Positions 18,844-26,520 of a stretch of DNA of 64,000 nucleotides are shown piece by piece. How positions within the stretch are numbered: the first letter of the stretch is position 1; every line of letters begins with the position of its first letter. The translations under genes and the position numbers were made by a program. The notes under the pieces are model-generated. The model saw only the letters and a program-made list of their open reading frames with translations, was not told the origin of the DNA and searched no databases. This DNA comes from Bacillota bacterium. Lineage in GTDB: Bacteria > Bacillota > Clostridia > Christensenellales > Christensenellaceae. The stretch spans positions 46,778 to 110,777 of the forward strand of contig JAEWMJ010000011.1 in the NCBI GenBank assembly GCA_023393165.1. Reading direction: 5' to 3'.

Positions 18844-18870
18844 TAAAGTGTAGAGGAAAAATTGCGATAT
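18844..18870 (+). promoter_or_regulatory. Sigma-28 (SigD-type) promoter of the papain-like late gene
   Basis: TAAAGTGT at 18844-18851, eleven bases, then TGCGATAT at 18863-18870. This compares with the sigma-28 pattern TAAAGTTT-N11-GCCGATAA/T. It is 31 bases before the ATG at 18902. Confidence 0.75.
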
Positions 18871-18901
18871 TATAATTATAAAACTATAAGGAGAAAATTT
18901 T

Positions 18902-19939
18902 ATGCCCAATATTGAGGCAATCAATAATACGAACAATACTGCGTCAACGCAAAGCCTTTCAAATCAAAAGGCAACGGCGGGCGTTTTCAGTACGCTTTTG
19001 TCCTCTATTATAAACCAATCCACAAGTTCGATCGCCGATTTTTCGGAAGACAACGAAGGCTTGCTGGATTCGGGCAGCGGTAATATGGGCCTGTTTGCAC
19101 TGGGTTCCGTTTTGGGCGGCCTGGACGGGACAAGCGCGCTTGGAAATTCGGGGAATATGGCTAACGCGCTGCTCCTCTTGCTTCTTCTTGCAGGCCAGGG
19201 AGGAAGCGGGTTAAGCCCGGACATACTGACCGCGCTTCTGGGCGGAGGAACGGGCATGAGCTACAATCCGTATTCCTTGGATTCCTCGGGCAGCGGTTCC
19301 GCCGGAAATATATTCAATTCCGCAAACGTGCTTTCCTATATCGGTCAGTATCAGGCCGCAAGCCAATTGAACGCGGTTCCCAGCGCATCCTGGCAGCCGT
19401 CCAATCCGTCCATGGTGAACCATGTGGGCGAGAGAAGCGCGGATGCCTACAGGGCCGTAATCAGCCAGTTTAATGTGGAATCGAGCGAACGCTACCGGGT
19501 GAATAAAATGGGGCAGAATGATACGTACTGCAATATTTTCTTGTGGGACGTTACGCGGGCCATGGGCGCGGAAATACCCCATTATGTCAACGCGGCCGGA
19601 GAGCCGGTGCAGGCCGGAACGGCAAATGCAAAAGAAATGAATGCCAACGATATTAATAGCTGGCTGAACACAACCGGCAAGACTTACGGCTGGGTGAAGG
19701 TTTCGCCAGAGGAAGCACAGTATTATGCAAACCAGGGCATGCCGGCAGTTACTTCCTGGAAGAATCCGAGCGGACATGGGCACGTGCAAGTGGTAAGCCC
19801 TTCCGCGGACGGACAGTATAATGCATCGCGTGGCGTTGCGATCGCACAGGCGGGACGGAAACTGTATGATTACAATTACATTACCGCTGTTTACGGCTCA
19901 AAAACGCTTCCGAATGTAGAATATTTTGTGCATATTTAA
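18902..19939 (+). CDS. Papain-like (NlpC/CHAP-type) Cys/His protein in late flagellar block
   Basis: I do not recognise a named gene. The 345-residue product has a Ser/Thr/Asn-rich N-terminus with no Sec signal peptide, a Gly/Leu-rich middle including a run of leucines at about 90-96, and a C-terminal domain from about 165. That domain has Cys210 in NDTYCNIFLWDVTRAMG, a conserved PAVTSWKNPSGHGHVQVV block with His294, and a later GVAIAQAG. A cysteine at the start of a helix and a GH-V strand are the pattern of NlpC/P60 or CHAP peptidoglycan hydrolases. Its sigma-28 promoter and place next to fliD suggest a flagella-exported wall hydrolase; the enzyme activity and export route are inferred. Confidence 0.65.
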   Translation: MPNIEAINNTNNTASTQSLSNQKATAGVFSTLLSSIINQSTSSIADFSEDNEGLLDSGSGNMGLFALGSVLGGLDGTSALGNSGNMANALLLLLLLAGQGGSGLSPDILTALLGGGTGMSYNPYSLDSSGSGSAGNIFNSANVLSYIGQYQAASQLNAVPSASWQPSNPSMVNHVGERSADAYRAVISQFNVESSERYRVNKMGQNDTYCNIFLWDVTRAMGAEIPHYVNAAGEPVQAGTANAKEMNANDINSWLNTTGKTYGWVKVSPEEAQYYANQGMPAVTSWKNPSGHGHVQVVSPSADGQYNASRGVAIAQAGRKLYDYNYITAVYGSKTLPNVEYFVHI

Positions 19940-19948
19940 AAAGGACAT

Positions 19949-19975
19949 TTAAGTTTTTCAAAAAAAATACGATAT
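19949..19975 (+). promoter_or_regulatory. Sigma-28 (SigD-type) promoter of fliD
   Basis: TTAAGTTT at 19949-19956, eleven bases, then TACGATAT at 19968-19975. Spacing is identical to the site at 18844. It starts 10 bases after the previous stop and lies 118 bases before the fliD ATG. Confidence 0.7.
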
Positions 19976-20093
19976 CTTTTTTATAGGCACTTATATGTGC
20001 CGCGCCCATCGGGCATAAAATTATTTTCACGAAACGCGTGCGGCAAAATGGCTGCTGGAGCAGCGCGCCGTGGCAAGTGAGGAGGTTTATAAA

Positions 20094-22436
20094 ATGACAT
20101 CAATAAATTCCACTGGCTCGTCGAGTTCATCGAGTCTTCTGAATGCGATAAACAGCATGAATACGGCAAGAACGTCCAAAACCCGTATCACGGGCCTTTA
20201 TTCCGGATTGGATACGGATGCGCTGGTAAAGGAGATGCTCGCGACCGAGCAGGCCAAGCTGGACCGTATTTATCAGGACCAAACCAAGCTTCAGTGGAAA
20301 TACGACGCTTATACAGCTATCAATACGCAGCTTAAAGATTTCCGTACAAAATATATGAGTGCTACCAGCGCGGACAACATGTATACTGCTAACACTTACA
20401 AGGCGTACAAGGTAAGCATTGCAAGCAATAATTACGTAAATGTTACGGCTACGTCCAATGCGATCAAGTCTTCGCACATCATAACCAGCGTGAAACTTGC
20501 TTCTGCCGCTACGCTTACAGGCACAAAATACAGGAGCCAGTCGGCCGCATTAACTGGAACAGCGGGAACCAATATGTTTGCCAGCGTGACCGGAACAAAA
20601 AAATTGCAGGCAGACGCAGGGGATGTGGCGCTAAAGGACCTGAAATACGAAGACGGGACAGCCGTTTTCAATTTTACCGAGGATGTTTCGAAAGTTTCGT
20701 TCTCCATAAACGGCAAGACTTTTGAATTTTCACAGGATCAAACGCTGAATACTGTCATGAACACCGTGAACGCCGATTCCACCGCAAACGCCACCATGTC
20801 CCTGACAGCCGACGGCGCAATTTCCATAAAGAGCGATTCAATCGGTGCAAACTCAAACCTGAGCCTGGCGAATGTATCCGGCGGTATAAATATTTTCGGG
20901 GATGACGGCGCACTTGGTATTGCTACAGGCGCAGTTGCAAAAACCAACCTGATTTCGGACAGCATGACGCTTAATGAGATCGAAGCTGTCACCGGAAAAA
21001 GTTTCGGCCTTGACGGGAGCGGCAACGTCAGCTTCACTATAAACGGGCAAACATTCAGCTTTTCCGGCACACAGACACTGAAGGATGTCATGGACACGGT
21101 AAACGCAAACGCTGCCGCGAATGTGAAAATGACCTACGATAAGTACTCGGATACGTTCAGCGTCCGGGATAAGGATTTGCAGACAGGATCGTCCGTTACG
21201 GTTTCAAACGAGGGCGGAACGTCTTTCTTCAGTGCGGATGGGCCTCTTGCTCTTGCCGAAGGAACCAGTTCGTCGCTGGATTCCATAAACGCCCAAAGCG
21301 ATTCCATACGCAAAGCCGCTACCAAAATGGGGTTGGATCTTTCTCTCGATGCCGACGGAATGTTCAGTTTTACCATTAACGGTAAAGAGTTTTCTTTTGA
21401 TCCCACAACCACAAGCATATCGGATATGGTCAAAAAAGTAAACGCCGATGCCGACGCCAACGTGACAATGTCCTACAGCAGCATTACAGATTCATTCGTA
21501 CTGCAAAGCGATGTGACGGGAAGTTCTTCCGGGATCACGGTATCCAACGGCGCGGGTGTGAATGCCTTTGGCGACGGCGGATTGTTCGGCATGTCCAACC
21601 TGACGGCTGCGGGCAGCGACGCTGAAATGATGATAGACGGCGAGAAGGTAACGAATTCCTCCAATACCTTTACCATCGACGGAATGACTTTCGAACTGAA
21701 GGCCGCTTTCGATTCAACGGCTCCGGCAAGCACTCAGGGCAGCATTTCGTTCAACGTTGACCAGGATATTGACAGCGTGGTCACAAAAGTAAAGAATTTT
21801 ATTACAGCTTACAACGAAATCGTTAAATCGCTGAATGATAAGGTCCATGAAAAGATTGAGTATGATTATTCCGTACTGACCGAAGCCCAGCGGGATGAAC
21901 TAAATGAAGACGATCTCGAAAAATGGGATGAAAAGGCCATGAGCGGCATTTTGCGGAACGACAACAAAATCAGCACGTTGTTGTCCGATATGCGCTCCAA
22001 GCTGTTCCAGCAAATCGGGGATACAGGCCTTTCGGCCAGCGACATCGGTCTCACCACAGGCACTTGGTCTGATTACGGGCAGATATCGCTGGATGAAACA
22101 AAACTGCGCAATGCGCTGCAGAATAATGCGGATGCGGTTGCCCAGGTCTTTGTCGGGTCAACCACTTCCACGGATGCAGCAGATATTCAAAAGGAATCCG
22201 GTATCATTACCAGCTTTTTCAAATCCATGACGGATTATTCCAACGATATCACAAAAAATACGCTTTCATCCATAACCACGTCGCTGAATAACGATAAAAC
22301 AAGCTACAGCGAACTGGTTAAACTGATGGCGGAAAAAGAAGATGATTATTACGCGAAGTTCACGGCAATGGAAACAGCCATATCCCAATATAACGCGCAG
22401 TCAACCTGGCTTTCGCAGCAGATCGGTCAGCTGTAA
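20094..22436 (+). CDS. fliD: Flagellar filament cap protein FliD (HAP2)
   Basis: FliD caps the growing filament. ATG 20094 follows GGAGGT at 20081-20086; an upstream GTG at 20070 has no such site. The 780-residue product is longer than usual. It opens with a Ser-rich stretch and the N-terminal motif RITGLYSGLDTDALVKEMLATEQAKLDRIYQDQTKLQWK, and ends with the conserved coiled C-terminal LMAEKEDDYYAKFTAMETAISQYNAQSTWLSQQIGQL. Between them lie three copies of a module of about 110 residues, each holding an F-S/T-I-N-G-x-x-F-x-F hook-IN motif, starting near residues 202, 312 and 424. Confidence 0.95.
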   Translation: MTSINSTGSSSSSSLLNAINSMNTARTSKTRITGLYSGLDTDALVKEMLATEQAKLDRIYQDQTKLQWKYDAYTAINTQLKDFRTKYMSATSADNMYTANTYKAYKVSIASNNYVNVTATSNAIKSSHIITSVKLASAATLTGTKYRSQSAALTGTAGTNMFASVTGTKKLQADAGDVALKDLKYEDGTAVFNFTEDVSKVSFSINGKTFEFSQDQTLNTVMNTVNADSTANATMSLTADGAISIKSDSIGANSNLSLANVSGGINIFGDDGALGIATGAVAKTNLISDSMTLNEIEAVTGKSFGLDGSGNVSFTINGQTFSFSGTQTLKDVMDTVNANAAANVKMTYDKYSDTFSVRDKDLQTGSSVTVSNEGGTSFFSADGPLALAEGTSSSLDSINAQSDSIRKAATKMGLDLSLDADGMFSFTINGKEFSFDPTTTSISDMVKKVNADADANVTMSYSSITDSFVLQSDVTGSSSGITVSNGAGVNAFGDGGLFGMSNLTAAGSDAEMMIDGEKVTNSSNTFTIDGMTFELKAAFDSTAPASTQGSISFNVDQDIDSVVTKVKNFITAYNEIVKSLNDKVHEKIEYDYSVLTEAQRDELNEDDLEKWDEKAMSGILRNDNKISTLLSDMRSKLFQQIGDTGLSASDIGLTTGTWSDYGQISLDETKLRNALQNNADAVAQVFVGSTTSTDAADIQKESGIITSFFKSMTDYSNDITKNTLSSITTSLNNDKTSYSELVKLMAEKEDDYYAKFTAMETAISQYNAQSTWLSQQIGQL

Positions 22437-22480
22437 AGCTCAGGAAATGAACGCACCATTTTAACAGGAGAGAATTATTT

Positions 22481-22882
22481 ATGTACGCTGCTGCAAATTT
22501 AAAGGACCGGTATAAACATGATTATGTATCTACCGCAAGCCCTGCGGATTTGATTATTATGTTATATGAAGGCTGCATCAAACAAATCAAACTTGCAAAA
22601 ATTCATTTGGAATCCGGCGCTGTTGAACAGACGAGCGAGTCGCTCCAAAATGCGCAGGATATTATTATGGAGCTGATGCAGTGCCTGGATCTGAGTTTTG
22701 AGATTTCCAAGGAGCTTATGCGGTTGTATGATTTTATACTGCATGAACTCATTCAAATGAACATAAAAAAAGATATGGAGAAAGCCCAAGACATTCTGGA
22801 TATACTCGTAACATTAAAAGACGCCTTTGCGGCAGCTAAATCCGAGCTGGACAGCAGCCTGGTTTGCAGTGAGCTGTATTGA
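22481..22882 (+). CDS. fliS: Flagellin chaperone FliS
   Basis: FliS binds the flagellin C-terminus and prevents early polymerisation. The 133-residue helical product opens with the typical NLKDRYKHDYVSTASPADLIIMLYEGCIKQI and has the ESLQNAQDIIMELMQCLDL and IKKDMEKAQDILDILVTLKDAF helices. It follows fliD after 44 bases with AGGAGAG before the ATG. Flagellin itself is not in the window. Confidence 0.95.
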   Translation: MYAAANLKDRYKHDYVSTASPADLIIMLYEGCIKQIKLAKIHLESGAVEQTSESLQNAQDIIMELMQCLDLSFEISKELMRLYDFILHELIQMNIKKDMEKAQDILDILVTLKDAFAAAKSELDSSLVCSELY

Positions 22883-22899
22883 TGAAAGGAAGTTGAGTG

Positions 22900-23289
22900 A
22901 TGAGTGAGAAGTTGAACCTGATTGAGGAAGTGGAAAAATTATTCATGGATCTTTTAGAAGTTACCAATGAGATTTCCGCGAATTTAGCCGATGCCGAAAC
23001 AACGGAAGGATTGAATTCTATCGTTTTGGGCCTGAAAAAAAGGGAAAACATTATTCAGAATATCAACCAGGCGGAAGCGCGTATGAAGGCGGCTGAAGAA
23101 GTGGCGGAAATGGAAGACTACAACAAACATCTCGGGCTTTGCCGCGAAACCGCAAAGAGGATACAGGAGATAGATCAGAAAAACACGGCGGCCATGAATA
23201 CCACGTTGGAGAAGTTTATGGAAAATATAAGGACCACAAAACAATCCATCCGGGTGGTAAATGCCTATTCGCGCAATTTGATGGAATAG
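22900..23289 (+). CDS. FliT-like flagellar chaperone (probable)
   Basis: A 129-residue all-helical, highly charged protein directly after fliS. It has a heptad-like pattern through most of its length (LNLIEEVEKLFMDLLEVTNEISANL, KKRENIIQNINQAEARMKAAEE) and a C-terminal KFMENIRTTKQSIRVVNAYSRNLME resembling the FlgN/FliT type of export chaperone. Position after fliD-fliS favours a FliD chaperone. AAAGGA lies nine bases before the ATG; a GTG one codon upstream is an alternative. Confidence 0.65.
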   Translation: MSEKLNLIEEVEKLFMDLLEVTNEISANLADAETTEGLNSIVLGLKKRENIIQNINQAEARMKAAEEVAEMEDYNKHLGLCRETAKRIQEIDQKNTAAMNTTLEKFMENIRTTKQSIRVVNAYSRNLME

Positions 23290-23320
23290 CAAAAGCTAAG
23301 CTTAAAAGGATCTTGCCCAT

Positions 23321-23773
23321 ATGGAAGTAAAGAGCGTTGCTCCGGCGTCTATGGACCGGATAACAAAAAAGAGTTTGGAAGAGCCTTTTGAAGGGGGTGG
23401 CAGGGTACTCCAGTTTAAAAGGCATCTTTCCAATGAGTCGGAACAGGTATATACAGAACATATCAAATCCCTGATTTCGGATATTGAAAAACAGGGAACA
23501 ATTCTGTGCCGCCGGGCGGATATGGGCGAACTTCAGAAGTACAGGGAGATGATCACCTGCCTGATGAACGAAACGGTAAGCAACGGGTTTGCTTTTCATA
23601 AGGAAGGCAGAATAGGATTCAATGGCAGAAACAAGGTTTTTGCAACGGTCCGGAGAATCAATGAAAAACTGGATGAGATGACGCAGAAGATCTTAAACAC
23701 CGAAAAAACAAATCTGAACCTTCTCAATGACGTGGATGACATTCGCGGGCTTTTGGTGGACATGTATTTTTAG
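23321..23773 (+). CDS. YaaR family protein (DUF327)
   Basis: A 150-residue mostly helical protein of the YaaR family. Typical features are FKRHLSNESEQVYTEHIKSLISDIEKQGTILCRRADMGELQKYREMITCLMNETVSNGF followed by GFNGRNKVFATVRRINEKLDEMTQKIL and the end DVDDIRGLLVDMYF. YaaR is often found near flagellar genes in Clostridia; its function is not established. It has neither signal peptide nor membrane segment. Confidence 0.82.
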   Translation: MEVKSVAPASMDRITKKSLEEPFEGGGRVLQFKRHLSNESEQVYTEHIKSLISDIEKQGTILCRRADMGELQKYREMITCLMNETVSNGFAFHKEGRIGFNGRNKVFATVRRINEKLDEMTQKILNTEKTNLNLLNDVDDIRGLLVDMYF

Positions 23774-23862
23774 GAAATATCCGGCAGTATTACAATAGGA
23801 TTGTACAAATCAGTTGGAGCTTAAACAGGCTCCTTATTTCACAGGATAACAAGAGGGCTTAT

Positions 23863-24672
23863 ATGCAGTTAAAAGACCAGGATTTTTATCGCTTGCGCGA
23901 TTTCATGTACAACACTTTCGGAATAAATCTGGCTCAAAAAAGGATGCTGATTGAATCACGGCTGAGCCATATTGCCACGCAAAAGGGTTTTGATGATTTT
24001 ACGGATTATATTGAGAATATAATGACCGATCCGACAGGCAAAGAAATATCCATACTGGTTTCTAAGCTGACTACAAATTTCACCTATTTCTTGAGGGAAG
24101 AGCAGCACTTTGATTTTATGAAACGCGTTGCCCTGCCTGAAATAATGCCCCGCATCCGGGACAACAACCTGTGTATCTGGAGCGCGGGCTGTTCTTCGGG
24201 AGAGGAGCCGTATACCATTGCAATGGCATTGGACGAATATTTTGGAGACAGTATGCCCGGGCTGGATAAAAAAATACTGGCGACTGATATTTCGGCCAAC
24301 GTATTGAATGCAGCGGGCGAAGCGGTGTATACGTTTGAAAGAATGAACAAAATGCCGGAAGCCTGGGTAAAAAAATATTTTAACAAGGTAAAAGAAAACG
24401 TATACCAGGTTAAACCCAGGATTAAAAACGAAGTCATCTTCAGAAGCTTTAACCTGATGGAATCCAGTTTTAATTTTAAAAAGAAGTTCCATATCGTCTT
24501 CTGCCGGAATGTGATGATCTATTTTGACTCAAAGACGAGGGAAGCCTTGGCCCACAGGTTTTACGATTGTTTGGAAAAGGACGGATACCTGTTTATAGGA
24601 ATGTCCGAGACGCTTATCAACAGCAATACCGACTTTAAATACATAAGCCCTTCCATATATAAAAAGATTTAA
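23863..24672 (+). CDS. cheR: Chemotaxis methyltransferase CheR
   Basis: CheR methylates receptor glutamates with SAM, opposing CheB. The 269-residue product has the small N-terminal helical domain and the CheR signature NLCIWSAGCSSGEEPYTIAMALDEYFG with the SAM-binding loop, the downstream ILATDISANVLNAAGEAVYT, and FHIVFCRNVMIYFDSKTREAL. AAGAGGGC precedes the ATG. Confidence 0.96.
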   Translation: MQLKDQDFYRLRDFMYNTFGINLAQKRMLIESRLSHIATQKGFDDFTDYIENIMTDPTGKEISILVSKLTTNFTYFLREEQHFDFMKRVALPEIMPRIRDNNLCIWSAGCSSGEEPYTIAMALDEYFGDSMPGLDKKILATDISANVLNAAGEAVYTFERMNKMPEAWVKKYFNKVKENVYQVKPRIKNEVIFRSFNLMESSFNFKKKFHIVFCRNVMIYFDSKTREALAHRFYDCLEKDGYLFIGMSETLINSNTDFKYISPSIYKKI

Positions 24673-24684
24673 GAGGACAGATCA

Positions 24685-25404
24685 TTGAGTATTGAAAGCG
24701 TAAGAGCGAGAATCAGCGAAATAGCTGCCCGCCGCGGAGAAGTCATAAAAAAACCGGAAACCGTCTTTAAAAACGTTCTTCAGGAAAAACTGGGGATCGT
24801 ACCGCCCGATTCCGGCGCTGAGAGCGCGGAGGAGTCTTCTGCGGCGGAAAACGCCGCGGATTTGTACCTGAGCGCGGCTTTGCAGAATAATGCGCTTGGA
24901 CTTCAGGACAATACGTTTTTGCAGAACTACATATCCGCGCAGCAGGCCGCAGCGTCGTATACGAGCGGGGGAAGCAGCAATATCGCGCTGCAGGCCCAGC
25001 CATATATGAGCTTGATCCAAAGCGCTTCGGAAAAATACAGTCTGCCTGCAAACCTGATCATGGGCATCATAAAGGCGGAGTCTGATTTCAATCCAAATAG
25101 CGTTTCTTATGCCGGCGCAATGGGCCTGATGCAGCTGATGCCTGCCAATGCCCAGGAAGCGGGCCTTACGGATCCGTTTGATCCTGCGCAGAACATAGAC
25201 GCAGGGTGCGGCGAACTTGCGAGATATCTGGATAATTACGGCGGGGATTTAAAACTTGCCCTGGCGGCATATAATACGGGGCCCGGGAATGTAGCGAAAA
25301 GAGGCGTTACAAGCAGCCAAAGCGAGGCTTACCTTACCATTCCGCAATCGATCCGGGATTACGTGGACAGGGTTTTGAAATATGCGGGATACCAGATATA
25401 TTAA
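24685..25404 (+). CDS. Lytic transglycosylase (SLT domain) of the flagellar block
   Basis: A 239-residue protein starting at TTG 24685 after AGAGGA, 12 bases from the cheR stop. The SLT domain (about residues 105-239) has the catalytic glutamate E132 in GIIKAESDFNPNS, the AMGLMQLMP motif and the AAYNTGPGNV motif. The N-terminal 100 residues are helical and low complexity with no signal peptide, which suggests flagellar export rather than Sec. It probably opens peptidoglycan for the rod, a job done by FlgJ in Proteobacteria. Confidence 0.85.
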   Translation: MSIESVRARISEIAARRGEVIKKPETVFKNVLQEKLGIVPPDSGAESAEESSAAENAADLYLSAALQNNALGLQDNTFLQNYISAQQAAASYTSGGSSNIALQAQPYMSLIQSASEKYSLPANLIMGIIKAESDFNPNSVSYAGAMGLMQLMPANAQEAGLTDPFDPAQNIDAGCGELARYLDNYGGDLKLALAAYNTGPGNVAKRGVTSSQSEAYLTIPQSIRDYVDRVLKYAGYQIY

Positions 25405-25419
25405 AGACTGATGCCGTTC

Positions 25420-25438
25420 ATACCGTTTTGAACGGTAT
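25420..25438 (+). repeat. Inverted repeat, copy 1
   Basis: ATACCGTTTTGAACGGTAT, a perfect 8-base stem with a TTG loop, 15 bases after the transglycosylase gene. The same 19 bases recur at 25621-25639. Confidence 0.9.
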
Positions 25439-25439
25439 C

Positions 25440-25556
25440 AGGCTGCTGACAAACCCCAACTACTGTGTTATTTTTCCGCTTGCTCCTCAGCGTAGGATGT
25501 ACTACGCTTGCGTCGCAATGCTCAAAATGCCTTGTATTTGAGGCTTTCAGCAGCCT
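25440..25556. repeat. Structured intergenic element bounded by inverted repeats
   Basis: AGGCTGCTGA at 25440-25449 and its reverse complement at 25547-25556 bound a 117-base element. Inside, AGCGTAG (25489-25495) and CTACGCT (25502-25508) form a second hairpin. The left end recurs in degenerate form at 40626-40656. Size, terminal repeats and intergenic dispersal fit a small non-autonomous mobile or REP-like element, or a structured RNA. No gene is seen in 25405-25920. Confidence 0.6.
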
Positions 25557-25620
25557 TCATTCTTTAAGGAAACGGTTCATCTAATTATGTTTGCTGAAAT
25601 AATACTTTATCATCAATCTA

Positions 25621-25648
25621 ATACCGTTTTGAACGGTATTTTTTGTTG
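25621..25648 (+). terminator. Inverted repeat copy 2 with T tract
   Basis: The same 19-base stem-loop as 25420-25438, here extended to nine paired bases and followed directly by a T tract, so this copy can act as an intrinsic terminator for the flagellar late operon. Confidence 0.7.
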
Positions 25649-25920
25649 CTGTTTTTTATTCGTCATCATTTTTGCTATTTTCATTTTAAAAAAGAATAGT
25701 ATAATGGAATTGTTCAATCAATGTTGTAAAATATACCTGAAAATTATTTGCCTTATTCAGAACATACTAGGATTAAAGAATTGAATGCGATTTTCGCCAA
25801 TGGAATACGGTTTTTGCAGCCGCACCGGACTTAACGCTCTTGGTTTTTTGTTGCTCTCTCATTGATTTGAGACCGGTTTTAAACGGGCAAGCGGGCTGCT
25901 GCTTGAATGGAGGAGAAATT

Positions 25921-26304
25921 ATGAATATTCCAAAAAGCCTTATGTATACCAGAACACATGAATGGATTGACTTCAAAGACGATACGACCGCGCTGGTCGG
26001 TATAACCGATTTCGCCCAGGGACAGCTCGGGGATATTGTTGCGGTGAATCTGCCTACAGAGGGCGAGGAATTTGCAGCCGGGGATATTGTTGCGGATATT
26101 GAATCCGAAATGGCGGCTTCCGATATGTATATACCTGTAACAGGCACCATCAGCGCGGTAAACGAGCGCCTTGAAGGCCGGCCGGAGCTGATCAATTTAA
26201 GTCCTTACGACGCATGGATATTTGAAGTTTCCGGAATCGAAGACAGGCTTGATCTTATGAACGCCCGGGAATACGATGCGTTTATTCTTTCCGAGACCGA
26301 TTGA
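25921..26304 (+). CDS. GcvH-like protein lacking the lipoyl lysine
   Basis: A 127-residue protein matching glycine cleavage H protein along its whole length: YTRTHEWIDF near the start, GITDFAQGQLGDIVAVNLP, GTISAVNERLEGRPELINLSPYDAWIFEV. The lipoyl-attachment segment, normally ESVKAAS, reads ESEMAASD with Met64 where the lysine should be. A lipoyl group cannot attach there, so the usual methylamine shuttle role is unlikely. ATG 25921 follows GGAGGAG. No gcvP or gcvT is nearby. It may have a structural or regulatory role; this is open. Confidence 0.8.
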   Translation: MNIPKSLMYTRTHEWIDFKDDTTALVGITDFAQGQLGDIVAVNLPTEGEEFAAGDIVADIESEMAASDMYIPVTGTISAVNERLEGRPELINLSPYDAWIFEVSGIEDRLDLMNAREYDAFILSETD

Positions 26305-26367
26305 CGCAGAGGACAGAGATAAAAAGCTTTTTTAAGGTTCAAAGATATTTGGAACCCGCCAAAAAAC

Positions 26368-26424
26368 AAAAATGCCTTGGGCGTATCGGCTGCCGGCCGG
26401 GGGCTGCGTGAGAAGGCATTTTTT
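26368..26424 (+). terminator. Intrinsic terminator after the GcvH-like gene
   Basis: AAAAATGCCTT at 26368-26378 pairs with AAGGCATTTTT at 26413-26423, enclosing a GC-rich segment, followed by further T residues. Confidence 0.75.
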
Positions 26425-26460
26425 ATTGGCTATATTTCCCGCCGCGGTTTATAAAACTAA

Positions 26461-26489
26461 TTTACCATCCGCAGGAAATGTGCTATACT
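26461..26489 (+). promoter_or_regulatory. Sigma-A promoter of ROK regulator
   Basis: TTTACC at 26461-26466, 17-base spacer, TATACT at 26484-26489, 31 bases before the TTG start. Confidence 0.6.
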
Positions 26490-26520
26490 TAATGTAAATT
26501 ATTTGGAAAAGGGGAGTATT

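Noticed and set aside
25587..25784. 65-codon plus-strand frame with hydrophobic, Cys-rich product
   Set aside because: It contains the 25621 terminator hairpin, has no ribosome binding site and has the composition of A/T-rich noncoding DNA.
25405..25920. tRNA or rRNA gene in the large gap
   Set aside because: No cloverleaf with a T-loop GTTCRA motif and CCA-end pattern was found; the structure is explained by the inverted-repeat element.
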